A DNA stretch of 59,887 bases from CAYNST01 sp964641175 (GCA_964641175.1 CAZXLJ010000005.1:1-59887); one strand, 5' to 3'; shown: positions 25,775 to 34,860, numbered from the stretch's first letter. Made by a program: numbers and translations. Notes: generated from the letters alone by a model not told the origin.

Positions 25775-26578
25775 TTATTGTTTTGGAAGGTACTGCAGCG
25801 GATTCACCGGCTTGCCGTCGTACCTGATTTCGAAATGCAGTCTCGGACTTTCAGATCCATAAGAGCCTACTTCCGCAATCTTTTCACCGGCTTTCACCTG
25901 CTGACCTTCTTTTGCATACAGTTCCCGGTTATACGCGTAGGCACTCAGATACTTGTCATTGTGTTTGATGATAAGCAACTTGCCATATCCACGGAGGCCA
26001 CTGCCCGCGTAGACCACTATTCCATCACTGGCTGCGATGACAGGCTCTCCTAATTCTCCGCGAATATCAATCCCTTTATTAAGTCCTCCGTTGGCGCTGA
26101 AATTGGAAATCACTCCTCCGTTTACCGGCCACCTCCACTGCACCCGGTTATCTGCCGCAACAACAGATGTTGACTTGGCAGGAGGTTGTGCTTGTTCCTT
26201 TAAACGGGGCGAGGTCAAAACAGGTTTTGTGACGGGCGTCTTGCGGGGTGTGGAGAGCGACCTGGAAGCGACGGTCTTATTCTCGGCGGCGCGCCGGGGC
26301 GGTGGCGCCAAACGCGCATCGAGCACTAAAACCTGACCGGGATGAATATGATGGCTATCGCTTAAGTTATTGATTTGTCCAAGCATCCGAAAGTCCATGT
26401 CATAGCGCCAGGCGATGCTGTAAAGAGTTTCTCCGGGGCCCACCACGTGCTGCTGGATGCGGCGCGTCGGGATGGGGGAAGCATCCTCAATAGGCGCCCT
26501 TACCGGACTGCCGCTGCAAGCGCAAATCAATGGTAAAAAGATTATTTTTTTAAACAGCCTCTTCGCCGACCACAGCAA
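25775..26578 (-). CDS. nlpD: NlpD-like LysM/M23 lipoprotein
   Basis: About 267 residues from the TTG at 26578: a signal peptide (RLFKKIIFLPLIC), a lipobox-like ICACS, a LysM domain (HVVGPGETLYSIAW), a proline-rich linker and a C-terminal LytM (M23) domain. The M23 motif is degenerate: NKGIDI stands in place of the metal-binding HxGxD and LHFEI in place of HxH, so it is probably an amidase activator rather than an active hydrolase, as for E. coli NlpD. An ATG at 26719 would add 47 residues with no signal peptide at the N-terminus, so the TTG start is preferred. It lies upstream of rpoS as expected. Confidence 0.88.
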   Translation of the reverse strand: MLWSAKRLFKKIIFLPLICACSGSPVRAPIEDASPIPTRRIQQHVVGPGETLYSIAWRYDMDFRMLGQINNLSDSHHIHPGQVLVLDARLAPPPRRAAENKTVASRSLSTPRKTPVTKPVLTSPRLKEQAQPPAKSTSVVAADNRVQWRWPVNGGVISNFSANGGLNKGIDIRGELGEPVIAASDGIVVYAGSGLRGYGKLLIIKHNDKYLSAYAYNRELYAKEGQQVKAGEKIAEVGSYGSESPRLHFEIRYDGKPVNPLQYLPKQ

Positions 26579-26730
26579 TCCCGATGATGACCCTGAATGG
26601 ATATCCAGACCTGTCCGTACTTTTCGGGACAACCTTTTATAACGAATGGCGATATAAATGACCAATTTATTAAAATAAAATCTAATACTTTGATTACAAA
26701 TAGTGGCATCCACACCCAAAATCCGAAGTC

Positions 26731-27717
26731 TTATTCATTCTTTAGACCAATAGTCGCAACTCTAGAGGCATGCTCACGGCTCATATAGACAGAAATAAAC
26801 TCAGTCAAAAGGACTACGACTATTCCCGCAAAAATGCAGCCGATGGACGCTGCGAGCAGAGCATCCTGGCCCGTCACCGCGGCGAAAGTCGGGGGCAACA
26901 CATTCTCCTGAACCAAAGGTATGACCTCTCCATGCTCGTCAACCATGCTTTTTATAGTTACTTTCCAAGGCCAGATCACGCCAAGCGACCCCACCAGGAG
27001 TCCAATCAGCACGGCAAGCGTCAATTTATGGTGGGTTTCCAGCAGCCAGGACAGGAACCGTGAGAATGCAAGCAGACCAGCAACACACCCGGTCATGAAA
27101 AATGCCAGTGCAACCACGTCGATATCTGTTACTGCTTTCAATATCACCGGGTAGAGCCCCACCAGCAGGAGGATAAAACTCCCCGATATGCCGGGCAAAA
27201 TCATGGCACAGATGGCAAAAAACCCGCCGCCGAAAAGAATCAGAGGATGAGGAGGAAGCTGCGGCGGAGTTGCCACGGAAATGCCGTAAAGCAAGGCAAT
27301 CCCGCACGCACACGCCAGCCACTCCTGCCAGCGCCACTCTTTTTGTTGCTTCGCAAAAAACCAGATCGATGCCAATATCAATCCGAGAAAAAATGACCAG
27401 ACGAGAACCGGATATTTTTCCAGCACCATCGTAATCAGCTGAGCCAGGGTAAAAACGCTGAGCGCAATACCGCAAAAGAGCGCTAACAGAAAGTTGCCAT
27501 TAATGTGCTTCCAGGCCCTGGCGAGTCCTTCCCGTTTCCATACCAGCAACGCCTTCGGCGTCAGCTGACTCAGAGAGTGCAATAGTTCGTCGTATATCCC
27601 GGTGATAAAAGCCACCGTCCCGCCGGACACGCCAGGCACCACATCCGCCGCGCCCATGGCCATGCCTTTTACAAACACCACTATGTAATCTCTGAAAAAA
27701 CGGATCGGATACTGCAT
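26731..27717 (-). CDS. DUF368 family (PopT-type) polyprenyl-phosphate transporter
   Basis: 328-residue integral membrane protein with about nine hydrophobic helices and the family motif GAADVVPGVSGGT near the N-terminus (and ILPGISGS later). DUF368/PopT proteins recycle undecaprenyl phosphate across the inner membrane. Its start overlaps the pcm stop by 1 bp (TAATG). It interrupts the usual pcm-nlpD spacing. I judge function from the family alone; no biochemistry is visible. Confidence 0.9.
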   Translation of the reverse strand: MQYPIRFFRDYIVVFVKGMAMGAADVVPGVSGGTVAFITGIYDELLHSLSQLTPKALLVWKREGLARAWKHINGNFLLALFCGIALSVFTLAQLITMVLEKYPVLVWSFFLGLILASIWFFAKQQKEWRWQEWLACACGIALLYGISVATPPQLPPHPLILFGGGFFAICAMILPGISGSFILLLVGLYPVILKAVTDIDVVALAFFMTGCVAGLLAFSRFLSWLLETHHKLTLAVLIGLLVGSLGVIWPWKVTIKSMVDEHGEVIPLVQENVLPPTFAAVTGQDALLAASIGCIFAGIVVVLLTEFISVYMSREHASRVATIGLKNE

Positions 27718-28355
27718 TAATGGCTGACTCCAGGAAGAAAGGGGACAAATCTGACGGGGGCGATACGACGGCGCGCAAACTGGTTACCGTCACGGGTGAT
27801 AATTTCGAGGTGTTGCTCAATTTCATTCCCCACCGGAATGACAAGTACACCACCGGGCGCCAGCTGATCCAAAAGATCCTGAGGAACAGTACTGGGCGCC
27901 GCCGCTGCCAGGATGGCATCGTACGGACTCTTTTCTACCCATCCCGTGCCGCCGTTTGCATGTTTTAACTGGACGTTGTAAAGCTTCAGCTGGCGCAAGC
28001 GCTGTCGAGCAATTTCTACGAGCGGCTTGATCCGTTCAACGCCGCACACAGTGTCCACAAGTTGCGCCAGAATCGCCGACTGATAACCGGAACCGGAACC
28101 TATCTCGAGCACTTTTTTTACCGGTCGATTCGCCTCAAAGAGCAGCTCGGTCATCCGCGCGACGATATACGGCTGTGAAATGGTTTGTCCGTGCCCGATG
28201 GGTAACGCTATATCTTCATACGCGCGGTGAGCAAAAGCCTCCTCGATAAAAAGATGGCGCGGTGTTGATGCCATCACATCGAGAACCTTCCTGTTCTGTA
28301 TTCCTTTTTCTTCAAGGCGCTTCATCAGACGCTCGCGCGTGCGCCTCGAGGTCAT
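27717..28355 (-). CDS. pcm: Protein-L-isoaspartate O-methyltransferase
   Basis: 212 residues with motif I VLEIGSGSGYQSA, the conserved substrate stretch GHGQTISQPYIVARM near residues 55-70, and APGGVLVIPVG. It methylates L-isoaspartyl residues of damaged proteins with SAM. I chose ATG 28355 (MTSRR), preceded by GAGGG 7 nt upstream; a 28508 start is not supported by the family length (about 208). It lies between truD and the DUF368 gene. surE, the usual partner, is not present next to it. Confidence 0.95.
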   Translation of the reverse strand: MTSRRTRERLMKRLEEKGIQNRKVLDVMASTPRHLFIEEAFAHRAYEDIALPIGHGQTISQPYIVARMTELLFEANRPVKKVLEIGSGSGYQSAILAQLVDTVCGVERIKPLVEIARQRLRQLKLYNVQLKHANGGTGWVEKSPYDAILAAAAPSTVPQDLLDQLAPGGVLVIPVGNEIEQHLEIITRDGNQFARRRIAPVRFVPFLPGVSH

Positions 28356-28449
28356 GCCGATGCCCTCGATCTTAGTTCGACTTTCGTTCACGATTCTACC
28401 TATAGTGCGGTCAGCGTGGCCGTATAGTACAACATTTGACGGTTCTACC

Positions 28450-29430
28450 TTACTGACTCTGCGCCCGATTTTGCCAGTTGCCCAGTTCCCGTAACACCGC
28501 GGTTGCATACTGTCCGGGGGGAAGTTCGAACTGCAGCTTCAACTGATTTTCACCCAGTTCCCAGACCAGGTTTTCCGGCCGGGCTATCGCCGCCCGGCGC
28601 TCCTGCTGCAGGCCACAATGCTCCAGACCAAATTGCCACGCCTGCAAGCCTTCCAGCGCTTCGTCTTCAATTTGCCTGGCCAGGGATTCGGTTGCTGAGC
28701 GCCCCCTTCCCCACATGGGCAGCGCCGGCTTTCCCTGCTCAACCACATCGCCCGGAACTACGGAAAACCAGTTGTTCAAGCTGACGCGCAGGGCGAGCAC
28801 TTTGTTGAACAGATAGGAGCGCGCGGCTGACATGACCAGCGACTTTTCGTGGCGCTGACGCACCGGCCTGCCCCGCACAAACCATTCTTCTGCCTTGTTC
28901 AGATTCCCGCCGTCGCGTCCGAATCGCTGTTCTCCGAAGTAATTGGGGACGCCATCTGCAGCAATTCGGTGAAGTAACGCCTGCAACCTCACATCGTCAA
29001 CGCCACTTAACGAGCGCAGAGTGATGCTGAAACGGTTGGACATATGCTGGCCTCGCCTCAACTTGCGACGTCCTCGCGTCACGGTCATCAACTCTACCGC
29101 CGGAAGTTGCGCTGCGAACGCTGTCCAGTCGAGATCTACAGGTCGCGGCTGGTAAATACTGAACCATTGCGTCGTCACTGCGTGACGGTCTTTAAGGCCA
29201 CAAAATCCGACATCACTACGATGCACGCCTGCAAAGCCGGCTAGCCGCTCCACTACCCAATCCGTATTTACACCGGTTTTCTGCAAATAGACAAAGAGAT
29301 GCTCCCCATCACCTTCGGGTTCGAAACCCAGATTCTCGACGACTACAAAATCATCTGGATTGCTGCGGACATCCCCGTCGATAAAAGGATCTCCGTAGGC
29401 CCGGGGCCAGGTTAGAATCGGATTGTTCAT
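28450..29430 (-). CDS. truD: tRNA pseudouridine(13) synthase TruD
   Basis: 326-residue TruD family protein. The catalytic aspartate motif is GLKDRHAVTTQ near residue 76 and the family motif NYFGEQRFGRDGGN is present. It makes pseudouridine at position 13 of tRNA-Glu. The start is taken as ATG 29430; a GTG at 29448 is possible. It is followed by pcm with a 94-bp gap, with no surE between. It is divergent from the hypoxanthine phosphoribosyltransferase-like gene. Confidence 0.93.
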   Translation of the reverse strand: MNNPILTWPRAYGDPFIDGDVRSNPDDFVVVENLGFEPEGDGEHLFVYLQKTGVNTDWVVERLAGFAGVHRSDVGFCGLKDRHAVTTQWFSIYQPRPVDLDWTAFAAQLPAVELMTVTRGRRKLRRGQHMSNRFSITLRSLSGVDDVRLQALLHRIAADGVPNYFGEQRFGRDGGNLNKAEEWFVRGRPVRQRHEKSLVMSAARSYLFNKVLALRVSLNNWFSVVPGDVVEQGKPALPMWGRGRSATESLARQIEDEALEGLQAWQFGLEHCGLQQERRAAIARPENLVWELGENQLKLQFELPPGQYATAVLRELGNWQNRAQSQ

Positions 29431-29625
29431 GGATAGATAGTGACTCACAGATTGATTGGCGCGTTACTGTAGCGGATTCAACCGTCGCTTCCAATCATCG
29501 TGGCGCCGGGCAATTCCGGCGCGGCGACACCCTGGCGATTGATTCAACTGTGAAGACCATACTGAAACCTGTTCGCTATATACTCCGCTCTCTCACACCC
29601 TTTGGCCGAATTACCGAGCGTTTCC

Positions 29626-30192
29626 ATGCAAAAGCACTTTATATCCGCCAATGATCTGCTCCTGGACTCATTCCACCTGGCAGAACAGATCTACAGGAGC
29701 GGCTTCCGGCCCGATTTCATTATCGGAATCTGGCGAGGCGGGTCGCCCGTTGGAATCGCCGTACAGGAATACCTGGATTTTAAAGGCATTGTGACCGACC
29801 ATATCGCCATCCGCACCGCGTCCTACTATGGAATCGACAAACAGGACAAGCAAGTCAAGGTATTTGGCCTGAATTATGTCCTGGATCACGTTACCCGTGA
29901 TCGCACACTGCTTATTGTGGATGACGTCTTCGATTCAGGCCGATCCGTTATGGCCGTCATTGAAGAAATTCGGAGTAAAGCAGGCTCAAACTGTCCGAGC
30001 ACGATCAAGGTCGCCTGCCCTTGGTACAAGCCGCGGCGGAACACCAGTAAAATCGAGCCGGATTATTTCTTGCGAACCACAGACCAGTGGCTGATTTTTC
30101 CACATGAATTAAGTGGCCTGACCAGAGAGGAAATAGCAGACTCAAAAAGTTCAGAAATTTCGGAAATGCTCTTTGGTCCAGAAGGGGATTAG
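29626..30192 (+). CDS. Phosphoribosyltransferase (hypoxanthine-type)
   Basis: 188-residue type I phosphoribosyltransferase. The PRPP-binding loop is LLIVDDVFDSGRSV and the N-terminal IIGIWRGGSPVG binds diphosphate. It resembles the family called hypoxanthine phosphoribosyltransferase-like in marine gammaproteobacteria, which salvages purine bases. The start is ATG 29626 (MQKHF); a TTG at 29602 would add eight residues. The substrate (hypoxanthine, guanine or xanthine) is not decided by sequence. Confidence 0.83.
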   Translation: MQKHFISANDLLLDSFHLAEQIYRSGFRPDFIIGIWRGGSPVGIAVQEYLDFKGIVTDHIAIRTASYYGIDKQDKQVKVFGLNYVLDHVTRDRTLLIVDDVFDSGRSVMAVIEEIRSKAGSNCPSTIKVACPWYKPRRNTSKIEPDYFLRTTDQWLIFPHELSGLTREEIADSKSSEISEMLFGPEGD

Positions 30193-30206
30193 TGAAAAGC
30201 AGGATA

Positions 30207-30232
30207 AACGCTGCCGAGAAATCGACAGCGTT
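30207..30232. terminator. Weak hairpin after the phosphoribosyltransferase
   Basis: AACGCTG and CAGCGTT form a 7-bp stem with a 12-nt loop between two convergent genes. There is no T-run, so the terminator assignment is tentative. Confidence 0.35.
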
Positions 30233-30246
30233 CAGGGTACACTCAT

Positions 30247-30411
30247 CTAGATCCGCGGCCTGCGGCCCATGACAGCAAACACGATGGCCAACACAATACC
30301 TACCACGAAGAGTATCCACGCAATATTTGTAGCGGCACCGGCAATACCGGAAAATCCGAAAACAGCTGCAACCAACCCTATGATCAAAAATGTTAAAGCC
30401 CAACTAAGCAT
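30247..30411 (-). CDS. DUF1328 small membrane protein
   Basis: 54 residues, two hydrophobic segments (WALTFLIIGLVAAVFGF and NIAWILFVVGIVLAIVF) with a short glycine/alanine linker and an ending of GRRPRI. This is the DUF1328 (YtjA-like) pattern, widely found as a stress-linked envelope peptide. The start ATG 30411 is well set by the strong GGAGG 7 nt upstream. The stop TAG is at 30247-30249. Function unknown; it is convergent with the phosphoribosyltransferase gene. Confidence 0.85.
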   Translation of the reverse strand: MLSWALTFLIIGLVAAVFGFSGIAGAATNIAWILFVVGIVLAIVFAVMGRRPRI

Positions 30412-30998
30412 GACTCATCCTCCAAAGGTTTTTACATTATTAGCGCGATCAACCAGACAACCGCCGCCTGATTTAACCTAAGCATTCGCCGTGCCAGAAA
30501 TCTTGGGAACCTCTGATTAAGTCCGAATAGACTGAACTTTTTGGCTCGCGCAGACGCTGTCCGGACTTGATTAGAGGTTCCCTAGCTCAACCAACTATCA
30601 GTCAAGGTGGTAACGCCCTCATTCCACTTCTCTCAGCCCATTCATATCGCTTTGTTCCCGTTACCGCGCTTACCTGAGTGCCTAAGCAGACTCGAGAAAT
30701 CAAACCTACTCCCTTTATCGCAAAACATAATTAACGCCCATCTACGATCATTTCTGCTTTTTCCGCGTCTTCCGCTCACCAAATGTCAACTTTACAAATC
30801 GCCTGCCAAGTCCTGCAACGAAGGCGAGCCGAGCGCCGCGCCTTTTCTCAAACCTCTCGAATGTCGTGCTCGCTTACGTGTTCACTCTACCGCTGTGTCC
30901 GCCGGAGTTTTGATTCGAAATAAATATGGCCAAATAATTGCAAATACCAATGAAAGATCTAAATTTTTATTGTCAGGCACTCGCTGAGGGATTCTCTA
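30412..30998. other. 587-bp gene-free stretch with a palindromic repeat
   Basis: Aside from the inverted repeat at 30505-30582, no gene is convincing. An open frame at 30607-30987 has no family match, no ribosome binding site and odd composition, so I do not call it. The segment may include the leader of the hypothetical gene at 30999 and the promoter of the DUF1328 gene. Confidence 0.5.
30505..30582. repeat. Palindromic repeat element, copy 1 (GGGAACCTCTGAT family)
   Basis: A 78-bp element with near-perfect 21-bp inverted ends: the left end starts GGGAACCTCTGATTAAG and the right end is its reverse complement with two mismatches. The core is unique. A second, degenerate copy lies at 45473-45571. 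It could be a MITE, a dispersed REP-like hairpin or a transcript-stabilising structure; no transposase is nearby. Confidence 0.7.
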
Positions 30999-31589
30999 AT
31001 GCAGAGCAATATTTTCTCTATGGAAAAATTTCTTCGCTTCATGAACAGAGCAACCAGAACTGGAATCTTCGATCAGTCGCAAAAAAAGGAGTGGTTTCGA
31101 ATTACCACCGACATCATCGGCCTACTGACGCCGGAAGAGCAACGTGATCTGCGCACCCTCGACATTCCCACACTGGAACAGCGTTATGCTACCAGCTTTG
31201 CGCAGAAAAACATGGGAGTCAGTTCCTGGGCAATTTTCCAGAGAAAGAAATTCCTGACGTTCGCGGTCGGTGAATTCATCGCCTTTTCGATCAACCCGAC
31301 CCTTTACATTAAAGAGCAGAAACGCAAATATCTCAATCCGACGGCAAAACTGACCGCCCCCGTGGCCCCTGCAGCGGTGTCGCCATCAACATTTCATCAC
31401 GCGACCGCAATCTCATCGCCCGTCCTGGTATCCGGATCGGCACTGGAAGCACGGGAAAAGCAGGCGCACAGTGGCCTGCGTGCGCGCAAGGAGACTGGCA
31501 TCGAATATCAAACCCGAATGCTCAATAATCCGGTTGGCCGACATTTCCTTGCAGCGCCGACACAGCCAGCCTTTGCGAGTAACTTCTGA
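30999..31589 (+). CDS. Hypothetical protein
   Basis: 196 residues; I recognise no family. GAGGG lies 8 nt before the ATG. The N-terminal half is charged and predicted helical (RATRTGIFDQSQKKEWFRI, then LLTPEEQRDLRTLDIPTLEQ); the middle has a hydrophobic patch FLTFAVGEFIAF; the C-terminus is low complexity with Ala, Ser, Pro. There is no signal peptide or clear membrane helix. It stands alone between the repeat and waaA. A hairpin lies after its stop. Confidence 0.55.
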   Translation: MQSNIFSMEKFLRFMNRATRTGIFDQSQKKEWFRITTDIIGLLTPEEQRDLRTLDIPTLEQRYATSFAQKNMGVSSWAIFQRKKFLTFAVGEFIAFSINPTLYIKEQKRKYLNPTAKLTAPVAPAAVSPSTFHHATAISSPVLVSGSALEAREKQAHSGLRARKETGIEYQTRMLNNPVGRHFLAAPTQPAFASNF

Positions 31590-31611
31590 TGGCGTTTTTC
31601 CTCCTCCGCTA

Positions 31612-31630
31612 ACGACCCGTGACGGGTCGT
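31612..31630. terminator. Hairpin downstream of the hypothetical gene
   Basis: ACGACCCG and CGGGTCGT form a perfect 8-bp stem with a 3-nt loop, 23 bp after the stop at 31589. There is no T-run after it, so termination is uncertain; it may protect the 3' end. Confidence 0.45.
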
Positions 31631-31782
31631 GGCGAATTAACCTCTCCGCAACTTACTCCCCAGCCCGACTCATCTTTCGAAGCCTCCAGTCTGCCGATCA
31701 TGGATGGGATCAGTTGTCCTTTCAGGCTGTTTTGCATTAGAGTTCCCGATCTCCGCACCGGCCCGCCTTCAAAGGAAATTTC

Positions 31783-33063
31783 ATGCGGTCCATATATAGC
31801 CTGCTACTGATACTTCTCAGCCCGCTTCTGATCGCCTACACACTCATGCAGAAAAAGCGACGAGGCGGTGACCGGCGGTTTGTACTGCAACGGCTTGGTC
31901 TCTTCGCCCGCACGGCGAAGACTCACGATCAGCCGGCCATCTGGTTTCACGCCGCATCCGTAGGGGAGACCAATTCCATCATCTCCCTGGTACGGTCTCT
32001 GGGCGCGACCAATCCGCAGCTGCGCCAGGTCATCACGACCAATACACCGGAAGCCGCCCGTATAGTTCAACGTGTTTTCGGCAGTAGCGTACAACATTAT
32101 TACTTCACTACGGATTTTCCAGCAGCGGCACGACGGCTGGTAAGTTCCATTCAGCCGGTGGCGCTCTTTGTGGTAGAAACGGAAATATGGCCGAATCTCT
32201 ATCACCACTGTTTTCAGCAACAGGTTCCTGTCGTCATTGTCAATGCCCGCTTGAGTCCCAAGACTATAAACTCAAACAGGTTTATCAAAGCCCTCTACCG
32301 GCAGACCCTGCCTGGCGTAACGGCATTTTTGGCCCGCTCCCAAGCCGATGCGGATCATTACATCAACCTTGGGGCCAAACCGGATCGAGTCACTGTTCTA
32401 GGCAATATCAAGTTTTCCGCGGCCCTGCAAAAATCCGCTGCTCCACTGCCCGAATTAAATCATCGAGAATACCTGCTCGCTATTTCAACTCACGCCGGCG
32501 AAGAAAAGATTCTGGGTGGCATGTTGCGGGAGCTCCGGCAGCAGACGGGACGTAGTGATCTGCTCCTTGCGATTGCACCCAGGCACCCACAGCGCAGCGC
32601 AGAAATTCACCGCGAGCTGACCAGCCTCGAGCTGGATATCAGTGTACGAAGCTCGAACGAAGCCGTGACGGAAGCGACGGATATCTACCTCGTAGATACT
32701 GTCGGTGAAATCAATGCGCTGCTTGCCGGCCAGGCTAAAGCAGTATTTGTAGGTGGCTCTCTGGTTGCTCTCGGCGGACACAACGTGCTGGAACCTGCAA
32801 TTTATGGAAAACCCACTCTGACAGGCCCGCATACCGATAATTTCCGCGATGAAATGCAACTCCTGAGGAGCCATGATGCAGTTATTGAAGCCGAATCGGC
32901 AACAGAACTTTTCAGAGCGCTCGATCAGCTTCTGCAGTCACCCGCGCGACAACAGGAACTCGGAGCCAACGCCCTTGCAGCGATTCGATCTTGCCACGGC
33001 ATTCTTGAGCAGTATCACGCCCGACTGCAGGAGCTGCTGCAAAAACAATTAGAAAGGCTCTGA
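31783..33063 (+). CDS. waaA: 3-deoxy-D-manno-octulosonic acid transferase
   Basis: 426-residue WaaA/KdtA: N-terminal membrane anchor (YSLLLILLSPLLIAYTLM), FHAASVGE near residue 57 holding the acceptor-binding Glu, and the donor-binding C-terminal region with GGSLVALGGHNVLEPA. It transfers Kdo from CMP-Kdo to lipid IVA at the inner face of the inner membrane. ATG 31783 has AAAGGA about 6 nt upstream. Its stop overlaps the convergent kdkA end by 15 bp. Whether it adds one or two Kdo residues is not visible, but the nearby Kdo kinase suggests a single, phosphorylated Kdo. Confidence 0.95.
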   Translation: MRSIYSLLLILLSPLLIAYTLMQKKRRGGDRRFVLQRLGLFARTAKTHDQPAIWFHAASVGETNSIISLVRSLGATNPQLRQVITTNTPEAARIVQRVFGSSVQHYYFTTDFPAAARRLVSSIQPVALFVVETEIWPNLYHHCFQQQVPVVIVNARLSPKTINSNRFIKALYRQTLPGVTAFLARSQADADHYINLGAKPDRVTVLGNIKFSAALQKSAAPLPELNHREYLLAISTHAGEEKILGGMLRELRQQTGRSDLLLAIAPRHPQRSAEIHRELTSLELDISVRSSNEAVTEATDIYLVDTVGEINALLAGQAKAVFVGGSLVALGGHNVLEPAIYGKPTLTGPHTDNFRDEMQLLRSHDAVIEAESATELFRALDQLLQSPARQQELGANALAAIRSCHGILEQYHARLQELLQKQLERL

Positions 33064-33777
33064 CAAGCTTCCTTCGTAACCGCGCACGAAATTTTCCCAG
33101 TCGCTGTCGTTAAAATTAAAAATTATCGTGTTTGTTCTTAATTTTTTGAGTGATCGCAAAAATCGGTTCAGATTATCGCGTTTCCACTGTTTCGCTCGCT
33201 GCTCACGCACGCGACTTTTATCGAAGTCGATCAACCAGACACGACTGTTTGCATCGATCAGAATATTATTTGCATTGAGGTCCGCATGATAAATCGACAG
33301 GTCGTGAAATTTCCGAATGGTTATGCCGACCTCGCGCCACTGTGTCGAAGTCAACGGGTGCGCTTCCAGGTGTTGGGCCAGGGTAACACTCTGAGGAATT
33401 TCTTCAGTCACCAACTGTCCGCGGTAGCTCAATAAAAGCCGCCGCTCACAGTTGGCCGCGATGATACGTGGAACAGGTAAATCAACAGATTCCATAAACC
33501 GCAGCAGATAGAACTCCTGCCACATTCTGGTATTTTCCAGGCTGGTATAAAAATAACTTTTTTTGATTATGCGTCCGAACAGTCCTCCGCGACGGTATTG
33601 CTTTCTAACAAGAGACACCCCGTTGCAACAAAAAAAAGAAACGCTTCCACGCCCCCGGCGGTTGTCCCGATCACCACCTGCCTCCGCCGTGCCGTCAAAC
33701 AACGTTTCGTCCCAAAGTCCCGAGTCGTCATTAAACAGATAATGACGATCCCCCTTGCTGACTTGTCGATTGTTCAT
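33049..33777 (-). CDS. kdkA: 3-deoxy-D-manno-octulosonic acid kinase
   Basis: 242-residue kinase-like protein of the KdkA family. Visible motifs are HADLNANNIL (catalytic loop, Asp) and WLIDFDKS (metal-binding Asp). It phosphorylates Kdo at the 4-position in species with one Kdo, such as Haemophilus, and in many marine gammaproteobacteria. It overlaps the 3' end of waaA in convergent fashion, which supports the role in LPS core synthesis. No signal peptide is present; it acts in the cytoplasm. Confidence 0.9.
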   Translation of the reverse strand: MNNRQVSKGDRHYLFNDDSGLWDETLFDGTAEAGGDRDNRRGRGSVSFFCCNGVSLVRKQYRRGGLFGRIIKKSYFYTSLENTRMWQEFYLLRFMESVDLPVPRIIAANCERRLLLSYRGQLVTEEIPQSVTLAQHLEAHPLTSTQWREVGITIRKFHDLSIYHADLNANNILIDANSRVWLIDFDKSRVREQRAKQWKRDNLNRFLRSLKKLRTNTIIFNFNDSDWENFVRGYEGSLSEPF

Positions 33778-33865
33778 GTTCGGGGCGTCCAGTCAGTTAT
33801 TGAAAGTCGACTTCGTCTGACAGTCACCGCATAATATCGCCTTGCAAACGCTACCGGAGTCGCGC

Positions 33866-34756
33866 ATGAATTTACCCTCTCAATCTCACTGGAGCGACCC
33901 TCTGGTCGGTTTATTTTTGCGTTTTGCCGCAGGGGGGGCAGTACCGGCTCGGTGGTTTATGAACAATCTCCCCCCGCCAAAAGAGCGCCATGCGAAAACC
34001 GGTCGGCTCAATATCGAGATCGTTAGCCATTGCTGGAATTACTCCCACTTTCTCGCGTACCAGTTGAGTTCCCTGGTGAACTTCCCCCCCCGGCGGGCGG
34101 ATATTACCATGACCGTCTTTTACAGTGATGAAGATGTTAAAACCCGCGAGCTCCTCGATTTTTTTGGACAGATGGAACTGCCCTCGATCAAGTGGAACTG
34201 GCGGTCGCTACCTAAAAGCCAGCTTTTCCGGCGGGGCATCGGACGAAATATGGCAGCACAGCAGACCACGGCAGACTGGATCTGGTTTACCGATTGTGAT
34301 TTGCTGTTTCGGGAGAACTGCCTGGACGAATTGGCGCACCGGCTGCAAGGCCGGAAGGACACGCTGGTTTATCCGCAGTATGAAAAGGTAACATCCCTGT
34401 TGCCGGAGTCGGATCCGATGCTCAAGAAAGGCGCAACCGCACAGATAGTGGATATTAATCCGCAACACTTTTCTCTGCTAAAAAAAAGCCGGGCTACCGG
34501 GCCGCTTCAAATAACCCATGGCGATGTCGCACGTGCATGCGGTTACTGCGCCGATCTGGCTTTGTATCAAAAGCCCTCGGACGTTTGGTGCAAAGCCTAT
34601 GAAGACCGCGCATTCCGGTGGCTGTTGCGCACGCAGGGAGTACCCATCGACCTGCCGGGCGTCTACCGTATTCGACATGTCAATAAAGGACGCTACACCG
34701 GAAGTCATGTCAACACCAGTCTGCGGAGCCGGCTGCGCAGAATTACTTCGCGCTGA
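33866..34756 (+). CDS. GT-A family glycosyltransferase
   Basis: 296 residues with a GT-A-like fold: IEIVSHCWNYSHFLAYQL at the N-terminus and the DxD-type motif FTDCDLLF near residue 150. A late GVYRIRHVNKGRY stretch resembles LPS and galactosyl transferases. The substrate is unknown. It is next to kdtA and kdkA, which suggests a job in LPS core assembly. The start is ATG 33866 (MNLPSQ) rather than a TTG eight codons earlier. The stop is followed by a long spacer and a hairpin shared with the lipoprotein gene. Confidence 0.8.
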   Translation: MNLPSQSHWSDPLVGLFLRFAAGGAVPARWFMNNLPPPKERHAKTGRLNIEIVSHCWNYSHFLAYQLSSLVNFPPRRADITMTVFYSDEDVKTRELLDFFGQMELPSIKWNWRSLPKSQLFRRGIGRNMAAQQTTADWIWFTDCDLLFRENCLDELAHRLQGRKDTLVYPQYEKVTSLLPESDPMLKKGATAQIVDINPQHFSLLKKSRATGPLQITHGDVARACGYCADLALYQKPSDVWCKAYEDRAFRWLLRTQGVPIDLPGVYRIRHVNKGRYTGSHVNTSLRSRLRRITSR

Positions 34757-34860
34757 TCCTTTCCCTACACCGTCTCGGCCGAGTGCGGCCGGCAACCTCA
34801 AGGCGAGGGCAATGATCGAGCTGCGACATCGCGAACCCGCACCGTCGAACAGGCGCAAGC

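Noticed and set aside
30607..30987. 126-codon plus-strand frame after the palindromic repeat
   Set aside because: No ribosome binding site, composition unlike the neighbours and no family; more likely noncoding.
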